Counted from the first letter of the stretch, positions 1 to 8,853 are shown. The stretch is DNA of 40,746 nucleotides from Dyella silvatica (GCF_026283955.1 NZ_JAPDPE010000035.1:1-40746); one strand, 5' to 3'. Numbers and translations: made by a program. The notes: generated by a model from the sequence alone, not told the origin.

Positions 1-1
1 C

Positions 2-328
2 ATTCGCGTGCGCTCCATCGTCGGGCGCTTTCTCGAACATAGCCGGGTTTACTGGTTTGCCAACGATGGCTCGGCGGAAACCTACTGCGCCAGCGCCGAC
101 TGGATGGAACGCAATTTGATGCGGCGTATCGAAGTGGCCTTTCCGATTCTCGACCCCGCACTAGCCGAGCGGGTTTATGACGAGACACTGGCCAATTACC
201 TGGCCGACAACGCGCAGGCATGGCTGCTCAACAGCGACGGTCATTACACCCGCGCGCAGCCTGGCGACACCGCGCCGCACAACGCACAGCAAACGCTGCT
301 GGACAAGTTTTGCCTGAAAGGGGCCTAG
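2..328 (+). CDS. ppk1: Polyphosphate kinase 1, C-terminal end (partial)
   Basis: This is the last 108 residues of a protein that begins before the window; the frame is open from base 2. PPK1 is a peripheral membrane enzyme that reversibly transfers the terminal phosphate of ATP onto polyphosphate. The visible part holds the conserved C-terminal stretch [18 protein letters not shown], followed by the block with [12 protein letters not shown] that is typical of the PPK C2 domain. The exopolyphosphatase gene follows 108 bp downstream on the same strand, the classic ppk-ppx pairing that makes and degrades the same polymer. The catalytic phospho-histidine lies upstream and cannot be checked here. 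The family assignment is secure from the motif and the neighbour. Confidence 0.93.
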   Translation: MRVRSIVGRFLEHSRVYWFANDGSAETYCASADWMERNLMRRIEVAFPILDPALAERVYDETLANYLADNAQAWLLNSDGHYTRAQPGDTAPHNAQQTLLDKFCLKGA

Positions 329-436
329 AACCACCGAAGAACAACACCTCACCCTGCCCTGAAGGTCGCTGCGCGATGGCGCCATAGCAACCATATCCAG
401 GCTCGGCGCCAGCACCGGCGGCAAGTAAAAGAAGCC

Positions 437-1981
437 ATGAAAGCTTCGCCCTCACGCTCACGCATGAGCCAAGGCGATCAGATACAGATCAAGGACGGCG
501 AGCTGATCGCCGCCGTGGACATGGGCTCCAACAGCTTTCATATGGTCGTTGCCCGTATGGAACACGGCGAGCCTCGCGTCATCGACCGCCTGCGCGAAAC
601 CGTGCGCATGGCTGCCGGCCTCCGCGCCGATGGCACGCTCGATGCCGAGCACCGCGCCCGTGCACTCAATTGCCTTGCCCGCTGCGGTCAACGCATCGCT
701 GGCGTGCCATCCATACGCGTTCGTGCCGTCGCGACCAACACCGTACGTCGCCTGGCATCGCCACAGGCCTTCCTGACCGCGGCCGAAGCGGCTTTGGGGC
801 ATCCGGTAGAAATTGTCTCCGGCCGTGAAGAGGGCCGTTTGATCTTCCTGGGCGCCGCGCACGACCTGCCCGCTTCGCGTGAAAACCGGCTCATTATCGA
901 TGTCGGCGGCGGCAGTACCGAATTCATCATCGGCCGCGGCCTGGCCCCGCTGCAAACTGAAAGCGTGCAGGCCGGCTGTATCGCTTCCACCTTGCGTTTT
1001 TTCCCCGGCGGCAAAATCACCCGCAAACGCTGGCAACGCGCCCGCGGTGAAATTGGCGTGTTATTGCAACAGTTCGCCGAGGATTACCGCGAAGCTGGCT
1101 GGCTCGATGCCTACGGCTCATCCGGCTCGGCCAAAGCTATCGGCTCGGTCGTCCAGGCAATGAAGTTCTCTGACGACGGCATCACCCCGGCTGCCTTGGC
1201 CCTGCTGCGTGAAGCACTGATCGAGCAAGGCCAGATCAGCACGCTCAAGCTGCCCGGCCTCACCGAAGACCGCGCCCCGGTCATTGCCGGTGCCGTGGTA
1301 ATTTTCGAAGCGGCCTTTGCCGCGCTTGGCATCGAGCGCCTGCGCATTTGTGAAAGCTCGATGCGCGAGGGGCTGTTGTGGGACCTGCTCGGCCGAGCCG
1401 GCGGCAGCGATCCGCGTACCGCCAGTATCGATGCCCTGGCCGCGCGCTATGGCGTAGACCGCGCGCAGGCGCGCCGGGTGGAATCGACTGCGCTGCTATT
1501 GTTCGACCAAGTGGCCAAAGCCTGGAAGATGGACCTGGAGGCTCGCGAATGGCTGTCCTGGGCCTCTCGTGTCCATGAAATCGGCCTGGCCATCGCGCAT
1601 AGCCAGCATCACCATCATGGCGCCTACATCCTGCGCCATGCCGATCTGGCCGGCTTCTCGCGTCAAGAGCAACAGCTGCTGGCGGCGATCATCCAGTCGC
1701 ATCGACGTAAACCGGATAAAACCTTATTTTCCGCCCTGCCTCAGCGTTACCGCCTGCTGGCCCGCCATATCACCGCGCTGCTGCGGCTGGCCGTGCTGAT
1801 TCGCCGGGCGCGTCGGGCCGAATCGCTACCGCCCATGCGCCTGACCGCCACCAGCCAACGGCTACGTCTGGCAGTGCCCGCCGTGTGGCTTGAGCAGCAC
1901 CCGCTGACCGAGGCCGACCTGGAGCAGGAGCGCGCGCCGATGTCCGAGCTTGGGCCGCGACTGGATCTGGTCACTATCTGA
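437..1981 (+). CDS. ppx: Exopolyphosphatase (Ppx/GppA family)
   Basis: The 514-residue protein matches the usual ~513-residue length of gammaproteobacterial PPX, which removes terminal phosphates from long-chain polyphosphate in the cytoplasm. The ASKHA-fold phosphatase motifs are visible: AAVDMGSNSFHMVVA near residue 25, VRAVATNTVRRL, REEGRLIFLG and IDVGGGSTEFIIG. The C-terminal half carries the HD-like helical region with WASRVHEIGLAIAHSQHHHH and a later QSHRRK. The start at 437 is preferred because an AAGAAG ribosome-binding stretch lies just upstream; an internal ATG at 464 has none. It follows ppk1 and is probably cotranscribed with it. GppA is the close alternative, but the ppk linkage favours Ppx. 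Confidence 0.94.
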   Translation: MKASPSRSRMSQGDQIQIKDGELIAAVDMGSNSFHMVVARMEHGEPRVIDRLRETVRMAAGLRADGTLDAEHRARALNCLARCGQRIAGVPSIRVRAVATNTVRRLASPQAFLTAAEAALGHPVEIVSGREEGRLIFLGAAHDLPASRENRLIIDVGGGSTEFIIGRGLAPLQTESVQAGCIASTLRFFPGGKITRKRWQRARGEIGVLLQQFAEDYREAGWLDAYGSSGSAKAIGSVVQAMKFSDDGITPAALALLREALIEQGQISTLKLPGLTEDRAPVIAGAVVIFEAAFAALGIERLRICESSMREGLLWDLLGRAGGSDPRTASIDALAARYGVDRAQARRVESTALLLFDQVAKAWKMDLEAREWLSWASRVHEIGLAIAHSQHHHHGAYILRHADLAGFSRQEQQLLAAIIQSHRRKPDKTLFSALPQRYRLLARHITALLRLAVLIRRARRAESLPPMRLTATSQRLRLAVPAVWLEQHPLTEADLEQERAPMSELGPRLDLVTI

Positions 1982-2035
1982 ATCTTCCGTTGCGCGCCAA
2001 TAGGTTCCCTCAGCGCAGCCGCGTATCATGCCCGC

Positions 2036-2779
2036 ATGTCACAAGCCGCCCAATTAGCCATGCCACGACTCTCATTCGCGTTATTGCTGCTTATTCTGCC
2101 GATGGCGCTGACCGCGCAGACCGCAAAACCTGCAGCGACCACCGCCACGACAGAAGCCACTACACACCCGCAAGTGGTGCTGCATACATCGCAGGGCGAT
2201 ATCACGCTGGAGCTGTATCCCGACAAGGCACCGAAAAGCGCGGCGAATTTTCTGCAGTACATACGCGATGGTTTCTACAATGGCACGGTGTTTCATCGGG
2301 CTATTCCGGGCTATTTAGTGCAGGGCGGCCTATACACCCGTGACTTGCAACCCAAGCGCACCCGTTCCGCCATTCCCAGCGAAGCAGACAATGGCCTGCC
2401 CAACGTGCGCGGATCCGTCGCCGTAGCACGTGGCGGCGATCCCAATTCAGGCACCGCGCAGTTTTTCTTCAACCTGGTCGACAATCGTCGGCTGGATTAT
2501 GTCGGCAATCAAAGCGGCCTGACCTGGGGCTATGCCGTGTTCGGCAAAGTGATAAAAGGCATGGAGGTCGTCGACAAGATCGCCGCCCTACCTACCCGCG
2601 GCCTGGGTCCGTTTGCGGGGGATGTGCCCAATCCGCTTATTGCGATCGACAGCGCCAATGTCGTCGGTGAAGAAGCGCCACCCCCATCCTCCAGCACCAA
2701 GGCGCCTGCGCCAGCATCCAGCGCTCCCGCTCCAATGCCTGCAAAACCCGCTAAGAAGCGTGCCAAAGCCAAGGATTGA
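2036..2779 (+). CDS. Periplasmic cyclophilin-type peptidyl-prolyl cis-trans isomerase
   Basis: The 247-residue protein has a hydrophobic signal segment (MPRLSFALLLLILPMALTAQ, residues 9-28), so export to the periplasm is expected. The cyclophilin core runs from about residue 45 to 205. It includes PKSAANFLQYIRDGFYNGT, VFHRAIPGYLVQGG, GTAQFFFNLVDN and YAVFGKVIKGMEVVDKI, which hold the usual Arg, Phe and Gln active-site positions of the PpiA group. A Pro/Ala/Lys-rich, low-complexity tail of about 35 residues follows the domain and is longer than in E. coli PpiA. The start is uncertain: an ATG at 2060 gives a neater signal peptide, and neither start has a strong Shine-Dalgarno sequence. lpxH follows after 8 bp, so the two are probably cotranscribed. 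Confidence 0.9.
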   Translation: MSQAAQLAMPRLSFALLLLILPMALTAQTAKPAATTATTEATTHPQVVLHTSQGDITLELYPDKAPKSAANFLQYIRDGFYNGTVFHRAIPGYLVQGGLYTRDLQPKRTRSAIPSEADNGLPNVRGSVAVARGGDPNSGTAQFFFNLVDNRRLDYVGNQSGLTWGYAVFGKVIKGMEVVDKIAALPTRGLGPFAGDVPNPLIAIDSANVVGEEAPPPSSSTKAPAPASSAPAPMPAKPAKKRAKAKD

Positions 2780-2787
2780 CGCCGCAA

Positions 2788-3516
2788 ATGACCACGCTGT
2801 TCATTGCCGATCTTCATCTCGACGCTAGCCGCCCACACATCACCGGATTGTTCGAGCGCTATCTCGCCAGCGAGGAAGCACGCAACGCTGATGCACTGTA
2901 TATCCTTGGCGATCTGGTCGAAGCCTGGATCGGTGACGATGATGACGCCGAACTGCCACGACGCATCGCCCTAGCCACCCGTGCACTGAGCGATAGCGGC
3001 GTGCCGGTGTATTTCATGGTGGGTAACCGCGATTTTCTGCTGGGCGAGGATTTCGCCAGCCGCGCGGGCCTTACGCTGTTGGAGGACGGCGTGGTGCACG
3101 ACATATACGGCCGCCCGACGTTGCTCATGCATGGCGATCTGCTATGCACCGATGACATCGCTTATCAAACCGTACGCAAGCAAGTGCGCACCCCGCAATG
3201 GAAAGCACAGATTCTGTCCATGTCGCTCGAAGCACGCCGAGCGTTTGCCGCCAAGGCTCGCGAAGACAGTCGCGCGCATACCGGCAGCACCATGGAAACC
3301 ATCATGGATGTGAATCAGAATGCCGTCGCTGAAACCATGCGCGCAGCGAATATCACCCGCCTGATCCATGGACATACTCATCGGCCAGCCAGCCATCGTT
3401 TCGCACTCGACGGACATGCAGCCGAGCGCATCGTCCTTGGCGACTGGTACGAGCAGGGATCCGTATTGCGAGTAACCCCCGAAGCCACCGAGCTACACGG
3501 CCTTCCCACCGGCTGA
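2788..3516 (+). CDS. lpxH: UDP-2,3-diacylglucosamine diphosphatase (LpxH)
   Basis: LpxH hydrolyses UDP-2,3-diacylglucosamine to lipid X and UMP at the cytoplasmic face of the inner membrane, the fourth step of lipid A synthesis. The 242 residues fit the family length. The calcineurin-like metal ligands are all visible in order: FIADLHL, ILGDLVEAW, VGNRDFLLG, LLMHGDLLCT and LIHGHTHRP. The ATG at 2788 puts the family-typical MTTLFIADLHL at the N-terminus; an in-frame TTG at 2776 overlapping the previous stop is possible but less likely. The close spacing to the cyclophilin gene suggests a shared transcript, an arrangement known in other gammaproteobacteria (ppiB-lpxH). Confidence 0.95.
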   Translation: MTTLFIADLHLDASRPHITGLFERYLASEEARNADALYILGDLVEAWIGDDDDAELPRRIALATRALSDSGVPVYFMVGNRDFLLGEDFASRAGLTLLEDGVVHDIYGRPTLLMHGDLLCTDDIAYQTVRKQVRTPQWKAQILSMSLEARRAFAAKAREDSRAHTGSTMETIMDVNQNAVAETMRAANITRLIHGHTHRPASHRFALDGHAAERIVLGDWYEQGSVLRVTPEATELHGLPTG

Positions 3517-3608
3517 CTATTGCCACTGTTCTTCCTCACCAAGGCCGATTGCGAGGCCGATCCGCATCCCATGCTCACGCGCTGAGTGGCCGAAACTAAG
3601 CCACAGGC

Positions 3609-4502
3609 ATGGGATCGGCGGTGAAAAAGAGAAATCGGTTGTGCTGGGCCGCCTATGGTGTGCTGGCCATGGCGACGCTTGCTATCGCTGGCGCCTGGAG
3701 CGCCGGACTTCTGCTCATCCACCCGGCCCAACGCGCTATTGGCGCGCCGCCGGACGATCTGCCCATCCAGCCAGTGATCTTTGCCAGCAACTCAGGCTCG
3801 CTTATCCATGGATGGTTCATGGCAGGCACAGCGGGACATGGAGCGGTCTTGCTGCTGCATGGCGTACGAGCCAATCGCCTATCCATGCTCGATCGTGCCC
3901 GACTCCTGCGGACGGCGGGCTATAGCGTCCTGCTGATTGATTTCCAGGCATCAGGCGAAAGCCAGGGGCAGGCGATCAGCTTCGGTTACCGCGAATCGCA
4001 AGATGCCCAAGCCGCCGTCGAGCAATTGCGCCGACTCGCCCCGCATGAACGCATAGGCATCATCGCAACGTCGATGGGCGCAGCGGCTGTCCTACTTGCA
4101 GAGCCAGCCATCAAGGTCGATGCGATGGTATTGGAGCAGGTCTATCCGACTATCGAACAAGCATTGAATGATCGCCTGGCACTTCATGCAGGCGCCATGG
4201 GCCGATGGCTGGCACCCGCCTTGCTCGCCACGCTTCGGCCTCACCTAGGTATTTCTGCAGCAGAGCTACGGCCTATCGACAAGATTCCGTATATCACCGC
4301 GCCCAAGCTATTGATCGCAGGCGATCACGACCGCCATACACGCATGGATGAATCGCTATCGATCTTTACTGCCGCAGCCAAACCCAAGCAGCTGTGGATC
4401 GTGCATGGAGCGGAGCATGTCGACCTGTATCGCCATGCTGGTAACGATTACGCGGTGCATGTACTGGCTTTTTTGGATGCTTGGTTGCGGCAAAGAAAGT
4501 AA
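3609..4502 (+). CDS. Membrane-anchored alpha/beta hydrolase
   Basis: The 297-residue protein starts with a basic stretch and one hydrophobic helix (about residues 11-37), suggesting an N-terminal anchor or uncleaved signal with the hydrolase domain outside the cytoplasm. The alpha/beta-hydrolase landmarks are present: LLLHGVRAN for the oxyanion region, LLIDFQASGES, the nucleophile elbow ATSMG (Ser155), LLIAGDHDRHT with the acid near residue 239-241, and GAEHVD with His270. The elbow is AxSxG rather than the textbook GxSxG. The overall pattern resembles the BEM46/YqkD-like hydrolases, whose substrates are mostly unknown, so no substrate is assigned. An in-frame GTG at 3621 is an alternative start. 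The gene is followed by the repeat array. Confidence 0.8.
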   Translation: MGSAVKKRNRLCWAAYGVLAMATLAIAGAWSAGLLLIHPAQRAIGAPPDDLPIQPVIFASNSGSLIHGWFMAGTAGHGAVLLLHGVRANRLSMLDRARLLRTAGYSVLLIDFQASGESQGQAISFGYRESQDAQAAVEQLRRLAPHERIGIIATSMGAAAVLLAEPAIKVDAMVLEQVYPTIEQALNDRLALHAGAMGRWLAPALLATLRPHLGISAAELRPIDKIPYITAPKLLIAGDHDRHTRMDESLSIFTAAAKPKQLWIVHGAEHVDLYRHAGNDYAVHVLAFLDAWLRQRK

Positions 4503-4527
4503 ATCGCGGCGTTGTTTCAGCCGTCCA

Positions 4528-4936
4528 TAACTTTTCTCCAGACACGCAAAAATGCCAGCGCTGATGTCGTAATCGATTACGTCACGCGAGGGATTGCTCG
4601 GCCCTTCCATGGGCCTCACCCCTCCGCGCAGAGCGCTACGGGGCCAGCCTTCGGCTGTCCGAAGTTGTTCCTGACAAATTCGTCGAACGGGAGGGTTCGT
4701 CCACCACCGTCTCTCCGCCATACGCAAAAGCCTCGGCGCGATGGAGTTGCCGGTTGCGTGACGTGAGGGATTGTTCGGCCCTTCCATGGGCCTCACCCCT
4801 TCGCGCGGAGCGCTACGGGGCCAGCCTGCGGCTGTCCGAATTTGTTCCTGACAAGTTCGTCGAACGGAGGGTTCGTCCACCACCGTCTCTCCGCCAGATA
4901 CGCAAAAAGCCCCACTAGGGGGGCTTTTTGCGTATC
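4528..4936. repeat. Tandem ~177-bp repeat array next to tRNA-Ser
   Basis: Two near-identical ~150-bp blocks lie at about 4581-4730 and 4758-4909, offset by 176-177 bp. Each starts with GAGGGATTG, contains a GGCCC...GGGCC inverted pair and a GTTCGTCGAAC-like palindrome, and ends in GTCTCTCCGCCA followed by a TACGCAAAA tail. A degenerate tail (TCTCCAGACACGCAAAAATG) at 4535-4554 precedes the first block, so the array is about two and a third units. CTCTCCGCCA is the 3' end of the adjacent tRNA-Ser, here in the opposite orientation. The long open frame that crosses the array on the minus strand looks non-coding. No other gene is seen between 4503 and 4936. Confidence 0.85.
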
Positions 4937-4947
4937 TGGCGGAGAGA
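4886..4947. terminator. Bidirectional terminator in a 28-bp perfect inverted repeat
   Basis: Arms 4886-4913 and 4920-4947 are perfectly complementary over 28 bp with a 6-nt loop. The inner part (AAAAAGCCCC / GGGGCTTTTT) is a standard rho-independent hairpin with a T tract on both strands. It would end the tRNA-Ser transcript on the minus strand and stop plus-strand read-through from the hydrolase gene. The outer part of one arm is the last 11 nt of the tRNA gene itself, which is unusual. Confidence 0.85.
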
Positions 4948-5029
4948 GAGGGATTCGAACCCTCGATAAGGCTTTTGACCCTATACTCCCTTAGCAGGGG
5001 AGCCCCTTCGGCCACTCGGGCATCTCTCC
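4937..5029 (-). tRNA. tRNA-Ser(GCU)
   Basis: Read on the minus strand, this 93-nt gene has acceptor strands GGAGAGA and TCTCTCC, discriminator G and an encoded CCA. The D region is GCCCGAGTGGCCGAAGGGG. The anticodon arm CTCCCCTGCTAAGGGAG has anticodon GCT. A long variable arm follows, and the T arm is GAGGGTTCGAATCCCTC. The length and the variable arm are those of a class II serine tRNA reading AGC/AGU codons. It follows csrA on the same strand after 76 bp, the usual csrA-tRNA-Ser neighbourhood of gammaproteobacteria. Confidence 0.97.
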
Positions 5030-5105
5030 GATTTGTTATTCCGCATTGCTGCGGAGCCGGTAAGCATACTGACCGGCGCGATCAAGGTAAAGCCTTAATT
5101 GATAG

Positions 5106-5312
5106 TCAGTGCTCGCCAGTGTTGCCAGGAGTACTGCCACCCTGTTCGCGCTCGTTCTTGATCTTGTCAAAGATCTCTTCACGATGCACGGCCACGGTTT
5201 TCGGAGCATTGATGCCGATACGCACCTGATTGCCCTTCACACCCAAGACGGTAACGGTCACCTCGTCACCAATCATCAAGGTTTCACCGACCCTGCGGGT
5301 CAGAATCAACAT
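5106..5312 (-). CDS. csrA: Carbon storage regulator CsrA
   Basis: This 68-residue protein begins [18 protein letters not shown] and continues with [19 protein letters not shown] and [12 protein letters not shown], the full CsrA/RsmA core. CsrA is a dimeric RNA-binding protein that recognises GGA in hairpin loops near ribosome-binding sites and controls carbon metabolism, motility and biofilm genes after transcription. The C-terminal tail ([13 protein letters not shown]) is variable in the family. The start at 5312 is preferred over upstream in-frame ATGs because it gives the invariant MLILTR N-terminus and has ATGGAG 8-12 nt upstream. That GGA overlapping the ribosome-binding site would fit autoregulation. 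It lies between alaS and tRNA-Ser. Confidence 0.97.
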   Translation of the reverse strand: MLILTRRVGETLMIGDEVTVTVLGVKGNQVRIGINAPKTVAVHREEIFDKIKNEREQGGSTPGNTGEH

Positions 5313-5434
5313 GTTTGCCACTCCATGAATGCTATTGGTCAAGGCCAGCAACCCGCGATGCCTCACCCCTGAGCATCACCGCCTGGCTGTCCGAATTTTC
5401 CTTCGAAGGCGCAAGGCCCTCCCCGGCTCACAGA

Positions 5435-5458
5435 CAAAATGTCCCGGGAGACATTTTG
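5435..5458. promoter_or_regulatory. 9-bp stem hairpin between alaS and csrA
   Basis: CAAAATGTC and GACATTTTG form a perfect 9-bp inverted repeat around a 6-nt loop, 108 nt after the alaS stop and 123 nt before the csrA start. On the minus strand the 3' arm ends in TTTTG, so it could act as a weak alaS terminator or as a structure in a csrA leader. I saw no clear csrA promoter, so the role is open. Confidence 0.45.
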
Positions 5459-5565
5459 CCGGGCGGCACACCGCAACCAGTGGGCCGACATTCGGACGAT
5501 ACTAGCCGAGCGGAAGCGCCCTATGCAATGCGTTCCCGCCCGAACAGAAACACTTATTCACCAAG

Positions 5566-8205
5566 TTATAAGCCATGCATTTGTGCGCCGACCCAGGCGG
5601 GCAGGCTCGCCAGCACACCGGGTAACGCGGGCGAATCGGTACCGCCGCCCTGCGCCATATCGGGGCGTCCACCGCCTTTGCCGTCGATCTGTGCGGCCAC
5701 GTGGGCCACCACTTCGCCAGCCTTGACCCGGCCCAACGCCTTTCCATGAACGCCAGCTACCAGCGAAACGCGTCCGTCGGTGGCTCCCGCCAACAGCACG
5801 ACGCAATCAACCAGTTGCTGTTTAAGTTGATCGACGCTGTCGCGCAAAGCCTTGGCATCCAATCCTTCCAGTCGGGCGGAGATGATCTTGATGCCGTCGA
5901 TTTCATGCGCCGCGGTGGCGAGGTCTGCCGTGGCTGAACCAGCGGCCTTGGCGCGTAGAGACTCCAGTTCACGCTCTAGTTTTTTCTGCTTATCGAACAA
6001 CTGGCGCAGCTTGTCGATGGCATCGTCACCGTTGCTGGAGAGCAACTGCGACAGCTCGCTTAAGCGACGCTCTTCGTCGGCCACATAGGCCAGGGCGTCC
6101 GCACCGGTCACCGCTTCGATACGGCGCACCCCGGATGCCACGCCGGCCTCGCTGATGATCTTGAACAAACCGATATCGCCGGTGCGGCCAACATGCGTGC
6201 CGCCGCACAATTCGGTAGAGAAATCACCCATCTTCAATACGCGCACTTCGTCGCCGTATTTTTCGCCGAACAAGGCCATCGCACCGAAATCGATCGCCTG
6301 GTCGTAGCCCATTTGATGTACTTCGGCCAACACGTTGCGACGCACTTCGTCGTTGACCATCAACTCGACCTGCGCCAACTCATCGCGACTCATCGGCTTA
6401 AAATGCGAAAAGTCGAAGCGCAGGCGCTCAGCAGCAACCAGCGAGCCCTTCTGCGACACATGTTCACCCAGCACTTTACGCAAAGCCGCATGCAGCAAAT
6501 GGGTGGCTGAATGATTCAACACAATCGCCTGGCGACGGCAGGCATCCACACTTGCGTCAACCGTATCGCCGGTGCGCAACGGCTGCGCCCCCTGCCAGCG
6601 GCCAGCGTGCCCGAAGAACACGCCGCCCATCTTCATCGTGTCGGCGACAGTCAAGCGACCCGCGGCATTCGACAACGCGCCGGCATCGCCTACCTGACCA
6701 CCCGATTCGGCATAAAACGGGGTACCGTCAAGAATAACCAGCCCCTCTTCACCCTCGACCAGATGGTCGATCTGCTGCCCCGCGCGAACGATACCGACGA
6801 CCTTGCGTCCCTGACCGATCAACGACTCGTAACCAAGAAATACCGTGGGTTTCAATTGACTGGCCAGCTCAGCCGGCATCAGGCCCTTGGCCTCGAAGCG
6901 GCCGCCTTCGCGACTTCGCTCCTGCTGCTCCTTCATGGCCTGCTCGAAGCCGTCCATATCCACGGACAGGCCGCGCTCACGTGCGATATCCGCAGTCAAG
7001 TCAACTGGAAAACCATAGGTATCGTAGAGACGAAACGCATCGACGCCGGGAATGGTCTTCTCGGCTTTGCCGGCAACGGCGTCGAACAAGCGCATGCCGT
7101 TCTCCAGCGTTTCGCCGAAACGCAGCTCCTCCGCCCGCAAGGCCTCTTCGACAAAGGCCTGCTTGGCGGCAAGTTCAGGATAGGCATCGCCCATCTCTTC
7201 GACCAGCGGTTGCACCATCTCCCAGAAAAAATCGCCACGCACGCCAAGCATCCAGCCATGGCGCAAAGCACGGCGGATAATCCGCCGCAGCACGTAGCCA
7301 CGGCCCTCGTTGGACGGTAATACGCCGTCGACTATCAAGAAGGAGCAAGCGCGAATGTGATCGGCAATCACGCGCAGCGATTTGTTCGCCAGATCGTCGG
7401 TCTTGGTCAGCTGACCCGCCACCCGGATCAGATGCGCGAACAAATCGATTTCGTAGTTGGAATGCACGTGCTGCAGCACGGCGGCCAGGCGTTCAAGACC
7501 CATGCCGGTATCCACGCATGGCGCCGGCAGTGGAGATAGCGTGCCGTCCGGCGCACGATCGAACTGCATGAACACCAGGTTCCAGATTTCGATGTAGCGG
7601 TCGCCATCTTCATCCGGCGAACCGGGCGGACCACCGGCAACATCCGCGCCGTGATCGTAGAAAATTTCAGTGCACGGACCGCAGGGGCCGGTATCGGCCA
7701 TCTGCCAGAAATTGTCGGACGCATAAGGCGCCCCCTTGTTGTCGCCGATCCGCACGATGTGGTCGGCAGGCACGCCGACCTCTTTGTGCCAAAGGTCGTA
7801 GGCCTCGTCATCCGTGTGGTAGACGGTAACCCAGAGCTTGTCTTTCGGCAGCTTGAAGACCTCAGTGAGCAACTCCCAGGCGTAGCGGATCGCATCGCGC
7901 TTGAAATAGTCGCCAAACGACCAGTTGCCGAGCATCTCGAAAAACGTGTGATGGCGCGCGGTATAGCCCACGGCGTCTAGATCGTTGTGCTTGCCACCGG
8001 CGCGCAGGCAGCGCTGCACATCGGCGGCGCGCACATAACCGGGTTTCTCGCTGCCGAGAAACACATTTTTGAACGGCACCATGCCCGAGTTAGTGAACAA
8101 CAAAGTCGGATCGCTCGCAGGCACCAGCGAGCTGGACGGCACAATGGTGTGGCCTTGAGAGCGGAAGTAATCGAGGAAGGTCGAACGGATTTCGGCGGTT
8201 TTCAT
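5566..8205 (-). CDS. alaS: Alanine--tRNA ligase
   Basis: The 879-residue enzyme, close to the 876 of E. coli, charges tRNA-Ala in the cytoplasm and edits mischarged Ser and Gly. The class II catalytic core is at the N-terminus ([34 protein letters not shown], then [11 protein letters not shown]). The editing domain metal ligands follow: [11 protein letters not shown] near residue 565-570 and [12 protein letters not shown] near 665-675. The Gly-rich C-Ala domain ends with [15 protein letters not shown]. The start is placed at the ATG giving MKTAEIR; the open frame runs 15 codons further upstream without family similarity. Its position between recX and csrA is the common gammaproteobacterial order. 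Confidence 0.98.
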   Translation of the reverse strand: MKTAEIRSTFLDYFRSQGHTIVPSSSLVPASDPTLLFTNSGMVPFKNVFLGSEKPGYVRAADVQRCLRAGGKHNDLDAVGYTARHHTFFEMLGNWSFGDYFKRDAIRYAWELLTEVFKLPKDKLWVTVYHTDDEAYDLWHKEVGVPADHIVRIGDNKGAPYASDNFWQMADTGPCGPCTEIFYDHGADVAGGPPGSPDEDGDRYIEIWNLVFMQFDRAPDGTLSPLPAPCVDTGMGLERLAAVLQHVHSNYEIDLFAHLIRVAGQLTKTDDLANKSLRVIADHIRACSFLIVDGVLPSNEGRGYVLRRIIRRALRHGWMLGVRGDFFWEMVQPLVEEMGDAYPELAAKQAFVEEALRAEELRFGETLENGMRLFDAVAGKAEKTIPGVDAFRLYDTYGFPVDLTADIARERGLSVDMDGFEQAMKEQQERSREGGRFEAKGLMPAELASQLKPTVFLGYESLIGQGRKVVGIVRAGQQIDHLVEGEEGLVILDGTPFYAESGGQVGDAGALSNAAGRLTVADTMKMGGVFFGHAGRWQGAQPLRTGDTVDASVDACRRQAIVLNHSATHLLHAALRKVLGEHVSQKGSLVAAERLRFDFSHFKPMSRDELAQVELMVNDEVRRNVLAEVHQMGYDQAIDFGAMALFGEKYGDEVRVLKMGDFSTELCGGTHVGRTGDIGLFKIISEAGVASGVRRIEAVTGADALAYVADEERRLSELSQLLSSNGDDAIDKLRQLFDKQKKLERELESLRAKAAGSATADLATAAHEIDGIKIISARLEGLDAKALRDSVDQLKQQLVDCVVLLAGATDGRVSLVAGVHGKALGRVKAGEVVAHVAAQIDGKGGGRPDMAQGGGTDSPALPGVLASLPAWVGAQMHGL

Positions 8206-8268
8206 GCGGAATGAGTCATACGAATCGTGGCGGATAGCTGCGAAGGCCACGCCATGACGGTACCGCGA

Positions 8269-8763
8269 TCAATCGTCAGCAGCTTCGTCAACTTCGGCGT
8301 GGGTAACATTCCGTACTGTGGCGGCGGCAAAGCCTCTACGCAAGAGAAATTGCGCCCGGCGCACGCGTTCGGCTGGGTCGGCGCTGGCGGCACTGCCATA
8401 ACGGCGGCGCAATTGAGCTGCGGCCAAGGCGGTCCAGTCGATTTCGGCGGCATCCAGCAACTCGCGAATGCGGGCATCGGACAGCCCGTGGCTTTTCAGC
8501 TCAGCACGCAGCCGTTGCGGGCCATAGCCCTGGGACGAACGGTTACGCACCAGCGCCTCGGCAAAGCGGTCGTCATCCTGATAGCGCTGCTCACCCAGCC
8601 GGTCCAAAGCCGCCCCGGCCTCTTCACCCTCATAACCACGCTGGCGCAGCTTCAGCTTCAGCTCACGGCGGGAGTGTTCCCGACGCGCAAGCAAGCCCAG
8701 CGCCTTGTCATAAGCGCTGGGCTTGGATTTTTCATCACCCGATTTGTCGCGTTGCCGGCTCAT
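8269..8763 (-). CDS. recX: RecA regulator RecX
   Basis: RecX binds RecA filaments and limits recombinase activity. The 164-residue protein has the three-helix repeats of the family: YDKALGLLARREHSRRELKLKL near residue 18, then the segment with LGEQRYQDDDRFAEALVRNR and YGPQRLRAELKSHGLSD, and a third repeat ending RRAQFLLRRGF. The ATG at 8763 gives MSRQRDKSGD, a charged N-terminal tail commonly seen before the first repeat. It lies 90 bp downstream of recA on the same strand, the expected partner arrangement, and 63 bp upstream of alaS. Confidence 0.95.
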   Translation of the reverse strand: MSRQRDKSGDEKSKPSAYDKALGLLARREHSRRELKLKLRQRGYEGEEAGAALDRLGEQRYQDDDRFAEALVRNRSSQGYGPQRLRAELKSHGLSDARIRELLDAAEIDWTALAAAQLRRRYGSAASADPAERVRRAQFLLRRGFAAATVRNVTHAEVDEAADD

Positions 8764-8805
8764 GGGGTTGAGCTGTTCCGCACGAAGATGAGAGGGCTAG
8801 CCAGC

Positions 8806-8819
8806 AGGGGCTCGCCCCT
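8806..8819 (-). terminator. Short hairpin between recA and recX
   Basis: AGGGGC and GCCCCT pair around a two-base loop in the 90-bp recA-recX gap. There is no T tract on the minus strand, so it would at most attenuate read-through from recA into recX, as is known for the E. coli pair. This is a weak call. Confidence 0.3.
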
Positions 8820-8853
8820 ACCCCGCAGCGAGATCGGGCAAGCAAGCCAGGAC

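Noticed and set aside
4581..4909. CRISPR array
   Set aside because: Only two units of about 150 bp with short, related spacers, and no cas genes. They are tRNA-associated tandem repeats.
4356..5015. Open frame of about 219 codons on the minus strand covering the repeats and tRNA-Ser
   Set aside because: It is built from the tRNA gene, its terminator and the two repeat units, so its internal repetition reflects the DNA repeats. It also runs into the antisense of the hydrolase gene. There is no protein-like similarity or ribosome-binding site.
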